The position numbers were made by a program, and so were the translations under genes. A stretch of 64,000 nucleotides of DNA from Algoriphagus zhangzhouensis (GTDB taxonomy: Bacteria > Bacteroidota > Bacteroidia > Cytophagales > Cyclobacteriaceae), in the NCBI RefSeq assembly GCF_900148515.1, contig NZ_FRXN01000002.1, positions 868,001-932,000 of the forward strand, given 5' to 3'. Below are positions 25,296 through 33,987 of this stretch, one piece after another. How positions within the stretch are numbered: position 1 is the stretch's first letter; every line of letters starts with the position of its first letter. The notes under the pieces are model-generated. The model ran no database searches. It saw only the letters and a list, made by a program, of their open reading frames with translations, and was not told the origin of the DNA.

Positions 25296-26255
25296 GTGGC
25301 ATTAGACCAATATCAAGAAGAGGAAGAGGAAGGAATGTCCTTTTTGGACCATCTGGAAGCTCTTCGCTGGCATTTGCTTCGCTCAGTAGCAGCAATTCTT
25401 ATACTTTCAATCATTGCCTTTCTTTCTAAAAGCATAGTCTTTGGAATGGTGATCTTGGGTCCATCAAAAGTGGACTTTATCACCTATAGGCTATTGTGTG
25501 ATTTGGGAGATTACATGGGGATAGCAGCCTTATGTATCGATGAATTGCCATTTACTATTCAGAGTAGGCAGATGACTGGCCAGTTTTCCATGCACATGAC
25601 TTCCAGTTTTGTGGTGGGATTTGTAGTCGCTTTCCCTTATGTGTTCTGGGAGTTTTGGAGATTTATCAGTCCAGGGCTTTATGATCAGGAGAAAAATGCC
25701 GCTAGAGGAGCTGTTTTCTTTGTGAGTTTGTTGTTCTTTATGGGAGCTTCTTTCGGATATTTTATCCTTTCTCCCCTTTCGATCAACTTCCTATCTAACT
25801 ATCAGCTGGATCCGACTATCCTCAATGAATTTGATATTGGATCCTATGTGACCACTTTGATTATGTTGGTAATGGCTTCTGCGATTATGTTCCAGTTGCC
25901 AGTGGTGATCTACTTCCTTTCTATGTCAGGATTGGTGACTTCATCGATGTTGAGAGCGTATAGAAGGCATGCAATTGTTGTCATCCTTGTGGTTGCAGCG
26001 ATTATCACTCCTCCAGATGTCATCAGTCAGTTGTTGATCGGTATGCCAATATTAGTCTTGTATGAGGCAGGTATCAGCATTGCTAAGCGTTTGGAGAAAA
26101 AGCGTGCGATCAAAGAAGCTGAAGAGCAAAAGAAAGATGCTGAATTTGAAAGACAAGAAAGAGAATCCGAGCAAAATTTGACTAAAGAACAGTCCAAACC
26201 ATCCGAAGAAGAAAAAAAGGATGAGGATGATAAAAACGAGCGATTCGAGGATTGA
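25296..26255 (+). CDS. tatC: Sec-independent protein translocase TatC
   Basis: A 319-residue inner-membrane receptor for twin-arginine signal peptides. The family N-terminus MSFLDHLEALRWHL (the conserved Glu is the signal-binding residue) and FPYVFWEFWRFISPGLY are present, with six membrane helices. A long charged Lys/Glu tail (about 265-319) is an extension beyond E. coli TatC. GTG 25296 gives a 13-residue acidic leader before MSFL; ATG 25335 is the alternative start. tatA is not in the window. Confidence 0.93.
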   Translation: MALDQYQEEEEEGMSFLDHLEALRWHLLRSVAAILILSIIAFLSKSIVFGMVILGPSKVDFITYRLLCDLGDYMGIAALCIDELPFTIQSRQMTGQFSMHMTSSFVVGFVVAFPYVFWEFWRFISPGLYDQEKNAARGAVFFVSLLFFMGASFGYFILSPLSINFLSNYQLDPTILNEFDIGSYVTTLIMLVMASAIMFQLPVVIYFLSMSGLVTSSMLRAYRRHAIVVILVVAAIITPPDVISQLLIGMPILVLYEAGISIAKRLEKKRAIKEAEEQKKDAEFERQERESEQNLTKEQSKPSEEEKKDEDDKNERFED

Positions 26256-26274
26256 TCAATAAATAAAGGAAATC

Positions 26275-26712
26275 ATGGCTAAGAAAATTGCGATAGGCGG
26301 AGATCATGCCGGCTTTGAATACAAAGGGAAATTGATCCAAAAACTGGAAAGTCAAGGCTACGAAGTGAAGGATTTTGGACCTTTTTCAACCGCTTCGGTG
26401 GATTATCCTGATTATGTTCACCCATTGAGTACGGCTGTAGAAAATGGCGAATATGATCTAGGAATCGTGATTTGTGGTTCTGGAAATGGTGTAGCTATTA
26501 CAGCCAATAAGCATCAGGGAATTAGGGCTGCTTTGGTTTGGAATAAGGAGCTGGCAGCATTGGCAAGGCAACATAACAATGCCAATGTGGTAGCCCTTCC
26601 TGCTCGTTTTATTGCCTATGAATTAGCTGAAGAGATTACAGAAGTATTCTTGACAACCGAATTCGAAGGTGGCCGCCATGCCAATAGAGTTAATAAGATA
26701 GCTTGTAGCTAA
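26275..26712 (+). CDS. rpiB: Ribose-5-phosphate isomerase B
   Basis: A 145-residue RpiB/LacAB-family isomerase linking ribulose-5-P and ribose-5-P. Asp10/His11 in GGDHAGFEYK bind substrate, Cys67 in VICGSGNGVAI is the catalytic cysteine, and NVVALPAR is a further family signature. It lies 19 bases after tatC and ends at a strong terminator. The oxidative pentose phosphate genes are elsewhere in the window (52-56 kb). Confidence 0.94.
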   Translation: MAKKIAIGGDHAGFEYKGKLIQKLESQGYEVKDFGPFSTASVDYPDYVHPLSTAVENGEYDLGIVICGSGNGVAITANKHQGIRAALVWNKELAALARQHNNANVVALPARFIAYELAEEITEVFLTTEFEGGRHANRVNKIACS

Positions 26713-26731
26713 TCAATATTTAGAAAAATGT

Positions 26732-26766
26732 AAAAGCCCATCTTATGAAAATAGGATGGGCTTTTT
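26732..26766 (+). terminator. Rho-independent terminator after rpiB
   Basis: AAAAGCCCATC pairs with GATGGGCTTTT, extended by wobble pairs toward a GAAA loop, with a T-rich tail. Confidence 0.88.
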
Positions 26767-26782
26767 CTGTAAATCAGGATTT

Positions 26783-27253
26783 TTATTTCTTTGATTTGAA
26801 GCCTACTGGAATTTTTAAATCTCCTTCGTCATATAGGTTCAGATATAAATTGACAGTGTCTTTGGTTCCCCAATAGACGCGATATAAGTCTAGTAATCCT
26901 GAGTCACCCATTAGTCCATTTGGTGTTTTGAAACTACAGCAACTACCCAATCTATAATAACCGACTTCCTCTCCATGAGGACCTAAAAGAGCGTTTAGGA
27001 ATCTTTGTTGATTTCTGGCTCCATTTTCTATTACTCCTCCCACATTAATCGGGTTGGACTCCTTATATCCATAGGTTTTGTCATCGCTCATTTCAGTCAG
27101 GAGAAATGTGTTGGCATTTAGATACGCTACCGGGATCTGGCGGGTATCACCTAGTGACCTTTCTTCCGATGAGTCACTTACAACATTTGATTTGTTTGAG
27201 GCACAGGCAAATAGAAAAGTCAAACAAATAATTAGCAAAGAGGGCTTTTTCAT
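26783..27253 (-). CDS. Secreted lipoprotein, unknown function
   Basis: A 156-residue protein with a lipoprotein signal (lipobox LFAC, Cys17) and a Ser/Asn-rich linker. The mature part has a striking conserved-looking core: NPINVGG near residue 68, RFLNALLGPHGE near 85, and GSCCSFKTPNG near 103 with a vicinal Cys pair. Homologues in Flavobacteriia are sometimes labelled 2-dehydro-3-deoxyphosphooctonate aldolase, but I see no aldolase fold or signature; that name is not supported. Confidence 0.75.
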   Translation of the reverse strand: MKKPSLLIICLTFLFACASNKSNVVSDSSEERSLGDTRQIPVAYLNANTFLLTEMSDDKTYGYKESNPINVGGVIENGARNQQRFLNALLGPHGEEVGYYRLGSCCSFKTPNGLMGDSGLLDLYRVYWGTKDTVNLYLNLYDEGDLKIPVGFKSKK

Positions 27254-27346
27254 TTTAGTTGAATTTGGTTAACTAAAATTTACCACATAACAAACTATGT
27301 AAAAAGTTAAAAGATATTGAATAAGACCAGTCTCTGTTAATTTTAA

Positions 27347-28246
27347 TTAATCCCTTTCCACCTTAAACTCAGCCATCACCGGAAAGTGATCTGAGAGAGT
27401 GTCTGGTATTCCATGGTTGAAAATTTCCACCTTAACACATTTTTGAGCCAATTCTGGACTTGTCAAAATATAGTCGATTCGAACCCTGTATTGAATGATT
27501 GTTTCTGCGGTTTGATCATAGAGCCCAATCAAAACAGGAGATGGGAAAGTAAAACTCTTTTCTAGGTCTATTTTATTCAAACTGACATCAACTGCAGGAA
27601 TTGAAAAGAACTCTGAAATTGGGGCATAATCAAATTGTCCTAACCTCAAATTATCGTATTTGTCACCTTCCTTTTTTTGATTTTTTGCTCTCAAATCACC
27701 CTTTTTCTCAAGCCAATAAGCGTCCAACGGAGAATGAGAATTAAAATCACCCAATACTATAAAGGAGTCACTTTGAAGTTCCTTAATTCGGGATTTGATT
27801 TGTCTAGCCTCTCTTAATCTAATGTCAGAATCTGAAGGAGAAAGATGGACCACAAAAAAATCAAGGCCAAAAGTTTTGACATGAAGTAGGCCATGCCAAA
27901 AGTTATCCACATTCTTTTCGATGAGTTGAATTGGCTCTTTGGATGTTAATGCTGTGGGATATCCACGTTCTTTTAAGATTTGCACATAAGGATGTCCCCA
28001 TTGGGCTGCATCCTTTCTAAGCTTTTCTTCATCATATCCACAAAGTTCTTCCAAAGCTAATACATCTGGATTTTGCTCTTTTACCCAATTAATCAGGTTT
28101 TTCTGTCTCAAAGTGTCTTTTCCCCAATCAAATCCATTCCAGATATTATAGGTCATTACTTTGAGTGAAGATTCATTAGTTTGTGCAAAAAGAAAATGAC
28201 TCAATCCAATTGTAAACAATATTAAAAATAGAAATTTGATTTTCAT
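27347..28246 (-). CDS. Secreted endonuclease/exonuclease/phosphatase family protein
   Basis: A 299-residue EEP-fold hydrolase with a signal peptide (cleavage after FAQ, about residue 22). Catalytic motifs in order: MTYNIWNG (Asn), ALEELCG (metal Glu), FFVVHLSPSDSD (His), VLGDFNSHS (Asp/Asn), RVRIDYIL (Asp) and SDHFPV (Asp-His). The fold serves DNases, sphingomyelinases and phosphoinositide phosphatases; substrate is not determined, though export favours a scavenging role. Confidence 0.88.
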   Translation of the reverse strand: MKIKFLFLILFTIGLSHFLFAQTNESSLKVMTYNIWNGFDWGKDTLRQKNLINWVKEQNPDVLALEELCGYDEEKLRKDAAQWGHPYVQILKERGYPTALTSKEPIQLIEKNVDNFWHGLLHVKTFGLDFFVVHLSPSDSDIRLREARQIKSRIKELQSDSFIVLGDFNSHSPLDAYWLEKKGDLRAKNQKKEGDKYDNLRLGQFDYAPISEFFSIPAVDVSLNKIDLEKSFTFPSPVLIGLYDQTAETIIQYRVRIDYILTSPELAQKCVKVEIFNHGIPDTLSDHFPVMAEFKVERD

Positions 28247-28312
28247 CGGAAAAGATTTTTTTGGTTTGATGGCCTAAAAATGGAAATTCATTTTTAAATC
28301 TCTATCCTATTA

Positions 28313-28345
28313 ACAAAAAAATAGCCCCGACTTTCAAGCCGGGGT
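28313..28345 (-). terminator. Rho-independent terminator after pheS
   Basis: On the minus strand CCCCGGCTT pairs with AAGTCGGGG (one G-T wobble) and is followed by a T-run, immediately past the pheS stop. Confidence 0.85.
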
Positions 28346-28350
28346 TGAGA

Positions 28351-29379
28351 TTACAGAAGCGGTTTAAATTGCCGCAAGAACCTGACATCATTTTCCGTAA
28401 AGAGTCTTAGATCCTTGATCTGATATTTCAGCATCGCAATTCTTTCGATACCCATACCAAAGGCAAAACCTGTATATTTTTTGGAGTCAATTCCACAGTT
28501 TTCTAAGACATTCGGATCGACCATACCAGATCCACCGATTTCTACCCAACCGGATCCCTTACAGACATTACATCCTTTTCCTCCACAGATCAAACAAGAA
28601 ATATCAATCTCTGCACTTGGCTCCGTGAATGGGAAATAGGAAGGTCTGAAACGAACCTTAGTTTCTTTTCCAAACATCTCTTTGGCGAAGTGGTAAAGTG
28701 TGTTCTTCAAGTCAGCAAAACCTACATTTTCATCCACATACAATCCTTCCACTTGGTGGAAAATGCAATGAGCTCTAGCGGAAATTGCCTCGTTTCGATA
28801 TACACGTCCTGGTGAAAGAGTCCGGATCGGAGGTTTTTGATTTTCCATCACTCGAACCTGCACGGATGAAGTGTGCGTTCTCAAAGCAATGTCTGGATTC
28901 TTTTCAATGAAGAATGTGTCCTGCATTTCCCTGGCCGGATGGTTTTCCGGGAAATTCAATGCGGTAAAGTTATGCCAGTCATCCTCGATTTCTGGTCCTT
29001 CAGAAAGGTTGAAACCAATTCTTTCAAAAATTTCGATGATTCTTTGACGAGTGGCTGTCAAAGGGTGAATTCCTCCAATTTCTTGATTGGAAGGAGGTAA
29101 AGTCAAATCTATATCAGCCGATTTAGCTTTTTTGCTAGCGGAATTTACCTTTTCAATCAATTCCTGGAATTTAGCTTCAGCGAGTTGCTTGACGCTATTT
29201 ACCAATTGACCATAGGCCTTTTTTTCCTCGTTTGGGATTTTACCCATTTCTGCAAAAAGCCCCCCAACCACACTTTTCTTGGAGATATACTCCATTCTAT
29301 AGTCTTCGAGTTCGTCTGGATTGTTGGCATCCGCTGCCGCAATTGCTGCCTTAATGGCTTCGATTTTTTCCTGATACAT
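28351..29379 (-). CDS. pheS: Phenylalanine--tRNA ligase alpha subunit
   Basis: A 342-residue class II synthetase subunit: coiled-coil N-terminal arm (about 1-90) and catalytic domain. Motif 2 is visible as RTLSPGRVYRNEAISARAH split over the strand and loop, with FHQVEGLYVDE after it; motif 3 is GFAFGMGIERIAMLKY. I start at ATG 29379; the alternative six codons upstream (29397) would lie at the predicted transcription start. pheT is not adjacent, as is common in Bacteroidota. Confidence 0.96.
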   Translation of the reverse strand: MYQEKIEAIKAAIAAADANNPDELEDYRMEYISKKSVVGGLFAEMGKIPNEEKKAYGQLVNSVKQLAEAKFQELIEKVNSASKKAKSADIDLTLPPSNQEIGGIHPLTATRQRIIEIFERIGFNLSEGPEIEDDWHNFTALNFPENHPAREMQDTFFIEKNPDIALRTHTSSVQVRVMENQKPPIRTLSPGRVYRNEAISARAHCIFHQVEGLYVDENVGFADLKNTLYHFAKEMFGKETKVRFRPSYFPFTEPSAEIDISCLICGGKGCNVCKGSGWVEIGGSGMVDPNVLENCGIDSKKYTGFAFGMGIERIAMLKYQIKDLRLFTENDVRFLRQFKPLL

Positions 29380-29401
29380 GTGATTCAGATTAATCAAGCC
29401 A

Positions 29402-29409
29402 CAAAGCTA
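29402..29409 (-). promoter_or_regulatory. -7 element TAGCTTTG for pheS
   Basis: Minus-strand TAGCTTTG lies 22 bases before ATG 29379 and decides between two candidate starts. No clear -33 TTG. Confidence 0.5.
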
Positions 29410-29539
29410 AGATTTTTGAGGGTTTTCGAGGAAAATCAGGATTGATTATTTGAAAAGGTAGAGCTCATTTCATTTTCGGGTAAATCCAATCATGCTGAAT
29501 AGGTCGTATTTCAATTCAAATCAACAAACAAATGAAACC

Positions 29540-30100
29540 ATGAACAATTTCTTAAAAGTAGCCCTTCTAGCCTTTGTTTTTTTATCCGCAAACATGGCTT
29601 ATGCACAATTGGAAAAGACTGTCGAAGTAGGCGGAGCACCTATGTATCCTTCCAAAAATATTGTTGAAAATGCGGTGAACTCTGCAGACCATACCACCTT
29701 GGTAGCGGCAGTAAAAGCGGCAGGTTTGGTAGAAACATTACAGGGAAAAGGCCCATTTACTGTATTTGCTCCAGAGAATTCAGCTTTTGAAAAATTACCT
29801 GATGGAACGGTTGAAACACTTTTGAAGCCGGAAAATAAAGGTCAATTAACAGCTGTGTTGACTTACCATGTTGTTGCTGGTAAAATGGGTTCAAAGGATA
29901 TCGCCGAAGCAATTAAAGCTGGTGGTGGAAAAGCAACATTGAAAACAGTCCAAGGAGGTGAATTGACGGCCTGGATGAAAGGAAAGAAGTTTTATATCAC
30001 TGACGTGAATGGTAATTCTGCTCAAGTTACGATTGCTGATGTATGGCAATCCAATGGGGTAATCCATTCTATTGACACTGTCGTTTTACCAAAAATGTAA
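29540..30100 (+). CDS. Secreted fasciclin (FAS1) domain protein
   Basis: A 186-residue secreted protein with a signal peptide (MNNFLKVALLAFVFLSANMAYAQ region, cleavage after AYA-Q) and one FAS1 domain (about 45-186). FAS1 boxes are visible: FTVFAPENSAFEKLP (H1) and NGVIHSIDTVVLP (H2), with LTYHVVAGK between. FAS1 domains mediate adhesion. I use ATG 29540; an ATG 16 codons upstream (29492) would put a polar stretch before the signal peptide. Confidence 0.88.
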   Translation: MNNFLKVALLAFVFLSANMAYAQLEKTVEVGGAPMYPSKNIVENAVNSADHTTLVAAVKAAGLVETLQGKGPFTVFAPENSAFEKLPDGTVETLLKPENKGQLTAVLTYHVVAGKMGSKDIAEAIKAGGGKATLKTVQGGELTAWMKGKKFYITDVNGNSAQVTIADVWQSNGVIHSIDTVVLPKM

Positions 30101-30123
30101 GTACCTAATCTATCTTTTGAATT

Positions 30124-30155
30124 AAAAAGCTCCTGGATTTCTGGGAGCTTTTTTT
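30124..30155 (+). terminator. Rho-independent terminator after fasciclin gene
   Basis: AAAAAGCTCC pairs with GGAGCTTTTT around a 10-base loop and runs into seven T. Confidence 0.88.
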
Positions 30156-30221
30156 ATTTAATGAGGAAAAATAAGGCAAATGGCCTATTTTAGAATATTG
30201 ATTAGTAACAACCGAAGTTAA

Positions 30222-32591
30222 ATGCATACCAAGCCCAGAATAATTCTTTCGCTTTTCCTTTTCTGTTTTTCCCTTTCTCTTTTGGCTCAAGACCAAAAGG
30301 TGTTTTTTGTTTCACCCAATGGAAGTGATGCAAACTTTGGTATTTCAGAATCTCCATTTCTGACTATTGATAAAGCAAAATCAACTATTAAGTCGCTGAA
30401 GGAAGAAGGGGCCAAAGATGCTTTCTCCATCATTTTGAAAGAAGGGACTTATTTTTTGGAAGCGCCTTTGGTCTTTGGTCCTGAAGAATCAGGAACAATT
30501 GATTCCCCTTACTTAATAAAAGCTGAAAAATCTGGGAAAGTCAGGATTTCTGGAGGTAAAGAAATTAATGTCAATTGGAAAAAGTATAGAGGTTCAATTT
30601 GGGTTGCCAAAGTACCCAAAGGAATGGAGTTCTCAACATTAAGTATTGAAGGAAATCCTCAAATCCGTGCTAGATATCCTGATTTTCAAGAGGGGGTTTT
30701 TCCTTATGGAGGATATGCTGAGGATGCACTTTCTACTGAAAGAATTAAATCCTGGAAAGATCCGGAAGGTGGATATATCCATGCATTGCACAAGGGAAGA
30801 TGGGGAGGAATGCACTATCGAATCACTGGAAAAAATCCTGATGGAACCTTAAGCTTCGAAGGAGGCTGGCAAAATAACCGGGAAAGTGAAATGCATCAAA
30901 GCATGCGTTTTGTGGAGAATATCTTTGAGGAGTTGGATAGCCCAGGTGAATGGTTTTTGGATGAGAAAAAGTCTTTGCTCTACTATTATCCAGTTGAGGG
31001 AATGAATATTTCTTCGATTTCTACTATTGAAGTTTCCGTACTGGAAAATCTGATTACCCTGAAAGGTTCGGTTAAAAATCCAGTTCAGCATATTCAAATC
31101 GACGGAATTATCTTTTCTGAAACTGTTCCGACATTTATGAAAACTGAGGAGCGTCTGATGAGAAGTGATTGGACAATTTACCGTCAGGGAGCGATACTTA
31201 TGGATGGAACAGAAGACTGTTCTGTTTCCAATTCAGAGTTTAGGCATTTGGGAGGTAATGGAATTTTTATCAGCAACTATAATAGAAAGGCCAAAATCTC
31301 AGGGAATTTGATTGAATACATCGGAGGAAGTGCAATCAGTTTTGTTGGAAATCCCGATGCTGTCAGATCTCCAAGCTTCAATTACCATGAATTTGTGGAG
31401 GCATCAGAAATGGATACTATTCCTGGTCCAAAGTCGCCTGATTATCCCTCGGGATCTTTGGTTTTTGATAATTTGATTCATGATATCGGATTGATTGAGA
31501 AGCAGGTAGCTGGAGTTCAAATCCAAATGGCTATGGACTTGAGAATTGCTCATAACTCAATTTATAATGTCCCTAGAGCTGGAATCAATATCGGTGATGG
31601 AGCTTGGGGAGGACATATCATTGAGTACAATGATGTCTTCAATACCGTGATGGAAACAGGCGATCATGGTGCTTTCAACTCTTGGGGAAGAGACCGGTTT
31701 TGGCACCCCAACCGTGGAATTATGGATTCCTTAGCTGCGGTTCACCCTGATTGGATACGCCTAGATGCCATCAAAACTACTATCATTAGAAACAATCGCT
31801 TCCAGTGTGATCACGGCTGGGATATTGATTTGGATGATGGATCCAGCAATTATGAGATTTACAATAACCTTTGCCTGAGCGGAGGATTGAAATTACGTGA
31901 AGGGTTTTATAGAACTGTTTATAATAATGTGTTGATCAACAATGGCTTTCATCCACATGTTTGGTTCAAGGAAAACCATGATGTGTTTACGAGAAATATC
32001 GTGATGACTCCTCATAAAGCTATTCGTGTTGATTATTGGGGTGACAAAGTGGACCAGAACTTCTTTACTACTGAGATTGATTTAGAAAAGTCCCAAGAGT
32101 TTGGAATTGAAGCAAGTGGGATTAGTGGAAACCCTGAGTTCATTACACCAGAAAGCGGAGATTTTCGAGTAGAATCCACTTCTGCGGCATTAAAAATGGG
32201 ATTTGTAAATTTTGAAATGAATGAATTTGGTGTGGAAAGTCAAAAACTAAAACAATTGGCTTCTCAACCCTCAATTCCTCAGCTACTTCTAGAAGATCAG
32301 GATCAAAATGATCAAGTTTTCAATTGGAGAGGCTATCAAATTAAGAATGTTGCAACATTGGGAGAGCAGTCAGCGGCTGGATTAAATGAAGCTTCCGGTG
32401 TTTTGATATTGAAAGTCCCAGAGGAAATTGAAGATCAAGGAATTCAAGTAGGTGATGTGATTTTGGAATGCTGGGGAGAAAAAGTGAGGAATGTGATTGA
32501 TCTTCAGAAGATAGAAAAAGCAAATATTTGGAGGGGTAGGATTGAATTGAAGGTTTGGAGAAATCAGGGAATGGTTGAAGTTGAGATTTGA
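30222..32591 (+). CDS. Secreted right-handed beta-helix protein with C-terminal PDZ domain
   Basis: A 789-residue exported protein: signal peptide (about 1-23), an N-terminal VSPNGSDANFGI segment typical of pectate-lyase-like beta-helix enzymes, ISGG and RARYP elements near residues 108 and 143, then helix coils rich in N-x-I/V turns (about 300-640). A PDZ domain closes the protein (about 705-789; GIQVGDVILECWGEKV). GH141 fucosidase/xylanase-type beta-helix enzymes share this N-terminal layout, and a GH29 fucosidase follows 1.4 kb on; a glycan-active role is likely but the GH family is inferred. Confidence 0.8.
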   Translation: MHTKPRIILSLFLFCFSLSLLAQDQKVFFVSPNGSDANFGISESPFLTIDKAKSTIKSLKEEGAKDAFSIILKEGTYFLEAPLVFGPEESGTIDSPYLIKAEKSGKVRISGGKEINVNWKKYRGSIWVAKVPKGMEFSTLSIEGNPQIRARYPDFQEGVFPYGGYAEDALSTERIKSWKDPEGGYIHALHKGRWGGMHYRITGKNPDGTLSFEGGWQNNRESEMHQSMRFVENIFEELDSPGEWFLDEKKSLLYYYPVEGMNISSISTIEVSVLENLITLKGSVKNPVQHIQIDGIIFSETVPTFMKTEERLMRSDWTIYRQGAILMDGTEDCSVSNSEFRHLGGNGIFISNYNRKAKISGNLIEYIGGSAISFVGNPDAVRSPSFNYHEFVEASEMDTIPGPKSPDYPSGSLVFDNLIHDIGLIEKQVAGVQIQMAMDLRIAHNSIYNVPRAGINIGDGAWGGHIIEYNDVFNTVMETGDHGAFNSWGRDRFWHPNRGIMDSLAAVHPDWIRLDAIKTTIIRNNRFQCDHGWDIDLDDGSSNYEIYNNLCLSGGLKLREGFYRTVYNNVLINNGFHPHVWFKENHDVFTRNIVMTPHKAIRVDYWGDKVDQNFFTTEIDLEKSQEFGIEASGISGNPEFITPESGDFRVESTSAALKMGFVNFEMNEFGVESQKLKQLASQPSIPQLLLEDQDQNDQVFNWRGYQIKNVATLGEQSAAGLNEASGVLILKVPEEIEDQGIQVGDVILECWGEKVRNVIDLQKIEKANIWRGRIELKVWRNQGMVEVEI

Positions 32592-32619
32592 TTGATGAGA
32601 ATTGATATTCCTTTTTCGA

Positions 32620-32687
32620 CTTAAATAACTAGACTTCTTATTTAAGAAAATGGAAAAAAACTTAAATAACTAGGTTTCTTATTTAAG
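32620..32687 (+). promoter_or_regulatory. Two near-identical 27-bp palindromes upstream of fic (operator-like)
   Basis: Each copy is CTTAAATAA, a 9-base spacer and TTATTTAAG: copy one at 32620-32646, copy two at 32661-32687. The spacers differ at only two of nine positions and the copies start 41 bases apart, about four helical turns. They fill the gap between the beta-helix gene and fic. Best read as a tandem operator for a dimeric DNA-binding protein, plausibly the Fic protein's own wHTH domain. Confidence 0.65.
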
Positions 32688-32741
32688 AAATTGAGTAAAA
32701 AATTAAATAATGGATATCTTTATGAAAGAAATCTTGCTAAT

Positions 32742-33875
32742 ATGAAGAAGTTTATCTCTGGGAAATATATCAATCAAGGATCCTACAAAAGTTTTCAACC
32801 AGATAAAATAGGAAGAGAATGGAAAGTTGAAAACATGGAACTGATTCAACTTTTAAGCCAAGCAGATAGGCAATTGGGCAGATTGGATATGTATTCGGAG
32901 TACATTCCAAATATTGATCTGTTCATAAGTATGCACGTACTCAAAGAAGCAACTCAGTCCAGCAAAATTGAAGGAACAAAAACCAATATTGAAGAGGCAT
33001 TATTAGACAAAGATGATATTTCTGAAGAGAAAAGGGATGATTGGGAAGAAGTTCAGAATTATATCAAGGCTTTAAATCAGGCAATTTTAAAGCTTAATGA
33101 CCTTCCGTTTTCATCAAGATTGATCAAGCAAACTCATGAAATTTTGCTTTCAGGAGTTAGGGGAAAACATAAACTACCAGGAGAATTTCGTACTAGTCAA
33201 AATTGGATAGGAGGAGCAGGAATATCTGATGCGATATTTGTTCCTCCTATCCATTCTAGCATTGGAGAATATATGGGAGATCTTGAAAATTTTGTACACA
33301 ATGACGAGTATTTTTTCCCAGAACTCCTGAAGATAGCCCTAGTGCATTATCAATTTGAAACGATTCACCCATTTTTGGATGGTAACGGGAGAGTGGGAAG
33401 GCTAATGATTACTCTTTATTTGGTAGAAAAGGGCATTTTGAAGAAGCCGATTCTATATCTATCTGATTTTTTTGAAAAAAATAGGACCCTTTATTATGAT
33501 AATTTAATGAGGGTAAGAGAAAAAAATGACATTTTACAGTGGTTTAAGTTTTTTTTAGTTGGTGTAGTTGAAACTGCTAAAAGTAGTATTCAAACATTTG
33601 ACAGCATTCTAAAGCTACAAAAACAAGTAGATGCCAAAATTCAGACTTTGGGAAGTAGATCATCAAATGCTAACCTTTTGATCCAATATTTATATCAACA
33701 TCCAATTCTTGATTCTCAAAAAGCCAAAGAGTTGACCGGTTTGTCCTTTCCTTCTGTATATAAGCTGTTGGAAGAATTGGAAACACAACAAATCCTCAAA
33801 GAAATGACTGGAGGTAAACGGGGAAAAATTTATTTGTTCAAAGACTACATCAATCTTTTTAATTCCAAAGAGTAA
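32742..33875 (+). CDS. Fic family protein with C-terminal winged helix-turn-helix
   Basis: A 377-residue protein: Fic_N region, Fic core with H209PFLDGNGRVGR (catalytic His, phosphate-binding GNGR), and a wHTH near residues 305-370 (AKELTGLSFPSVYKLLEELETQQILKE region). Ser73-xxx-Glu77-Gly78 is an N-terminal inhibitory motif of class II Fic enzymes, so activity is probably self-restrained. Fic enzymes AMPylate or otherwise modify protein hydroxyls. I start at ATG 32742; a TTG at 32691 would add 17 residues and abut the second palindrome. The SoFic-like architecture suggests autoregulation. Confidence 0.88.
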   Translation: MKKFISGKYINQGSYKSFQPDKIGREWKVENMELIQLLSQADRQLGRLDMYSEYIPNIDLFISMHVLKEATQSSKIEGTKTNIEEALLDKDDISEEKRDDWEEVQNYIKALNQAILKLNDLPFSSRLIKQTHEILLSGVRGKHKLPGEFRTSQNWIGGAGISDAIFVPPIHSSIGEYMGDLENFVHNDEYFFPELLKIALVHYQFETIHPFLDGNGRVGRLMITLYLVEKGILKKPILYLSDFFEKNRTLYYDNLMRVREKNDILQWFKFFLVGVVETAKSSIQTFDSILKLQKQVDAKIQTLGSRSSNANLLIQYLYQHPILDSQKAKELTGLSFPSVYKLLEELETQQILKEMTGGKRGKIYLFKDYINLFNSKE

Positions 33876-33917
33876 AACGGTTTTGCTATCTATTAAGGCA
33901 AACGCCCTAAAAAATAC

Positions 33918-33948
33918 TTGTTAGGAAGTAGATTCCCATTTACCTTTA
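33918..33948 (+). promoter_or_regulatory. Possible promoter TTG-N20-TACCTTTA for the fucosidase gene
   Basis: TTG at 33918-33920 and TACCTTTA at 33941-33948, one base off TAnnTTTG, with the same 20-base spacing as the glyA promoter. Confidence 0.4.
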
Positions 33949-33987
33949 GGATCTGAGATCATTCTCAACCCATTTCAATTATTAAAA

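Noticed and set aside
32691..32741. TTG start for fic, adding 17 residues
   Set aside because: Rare codon directly abutting the second palindrome; family N-terminus begins at MKKFISGKYINQGS (32742).
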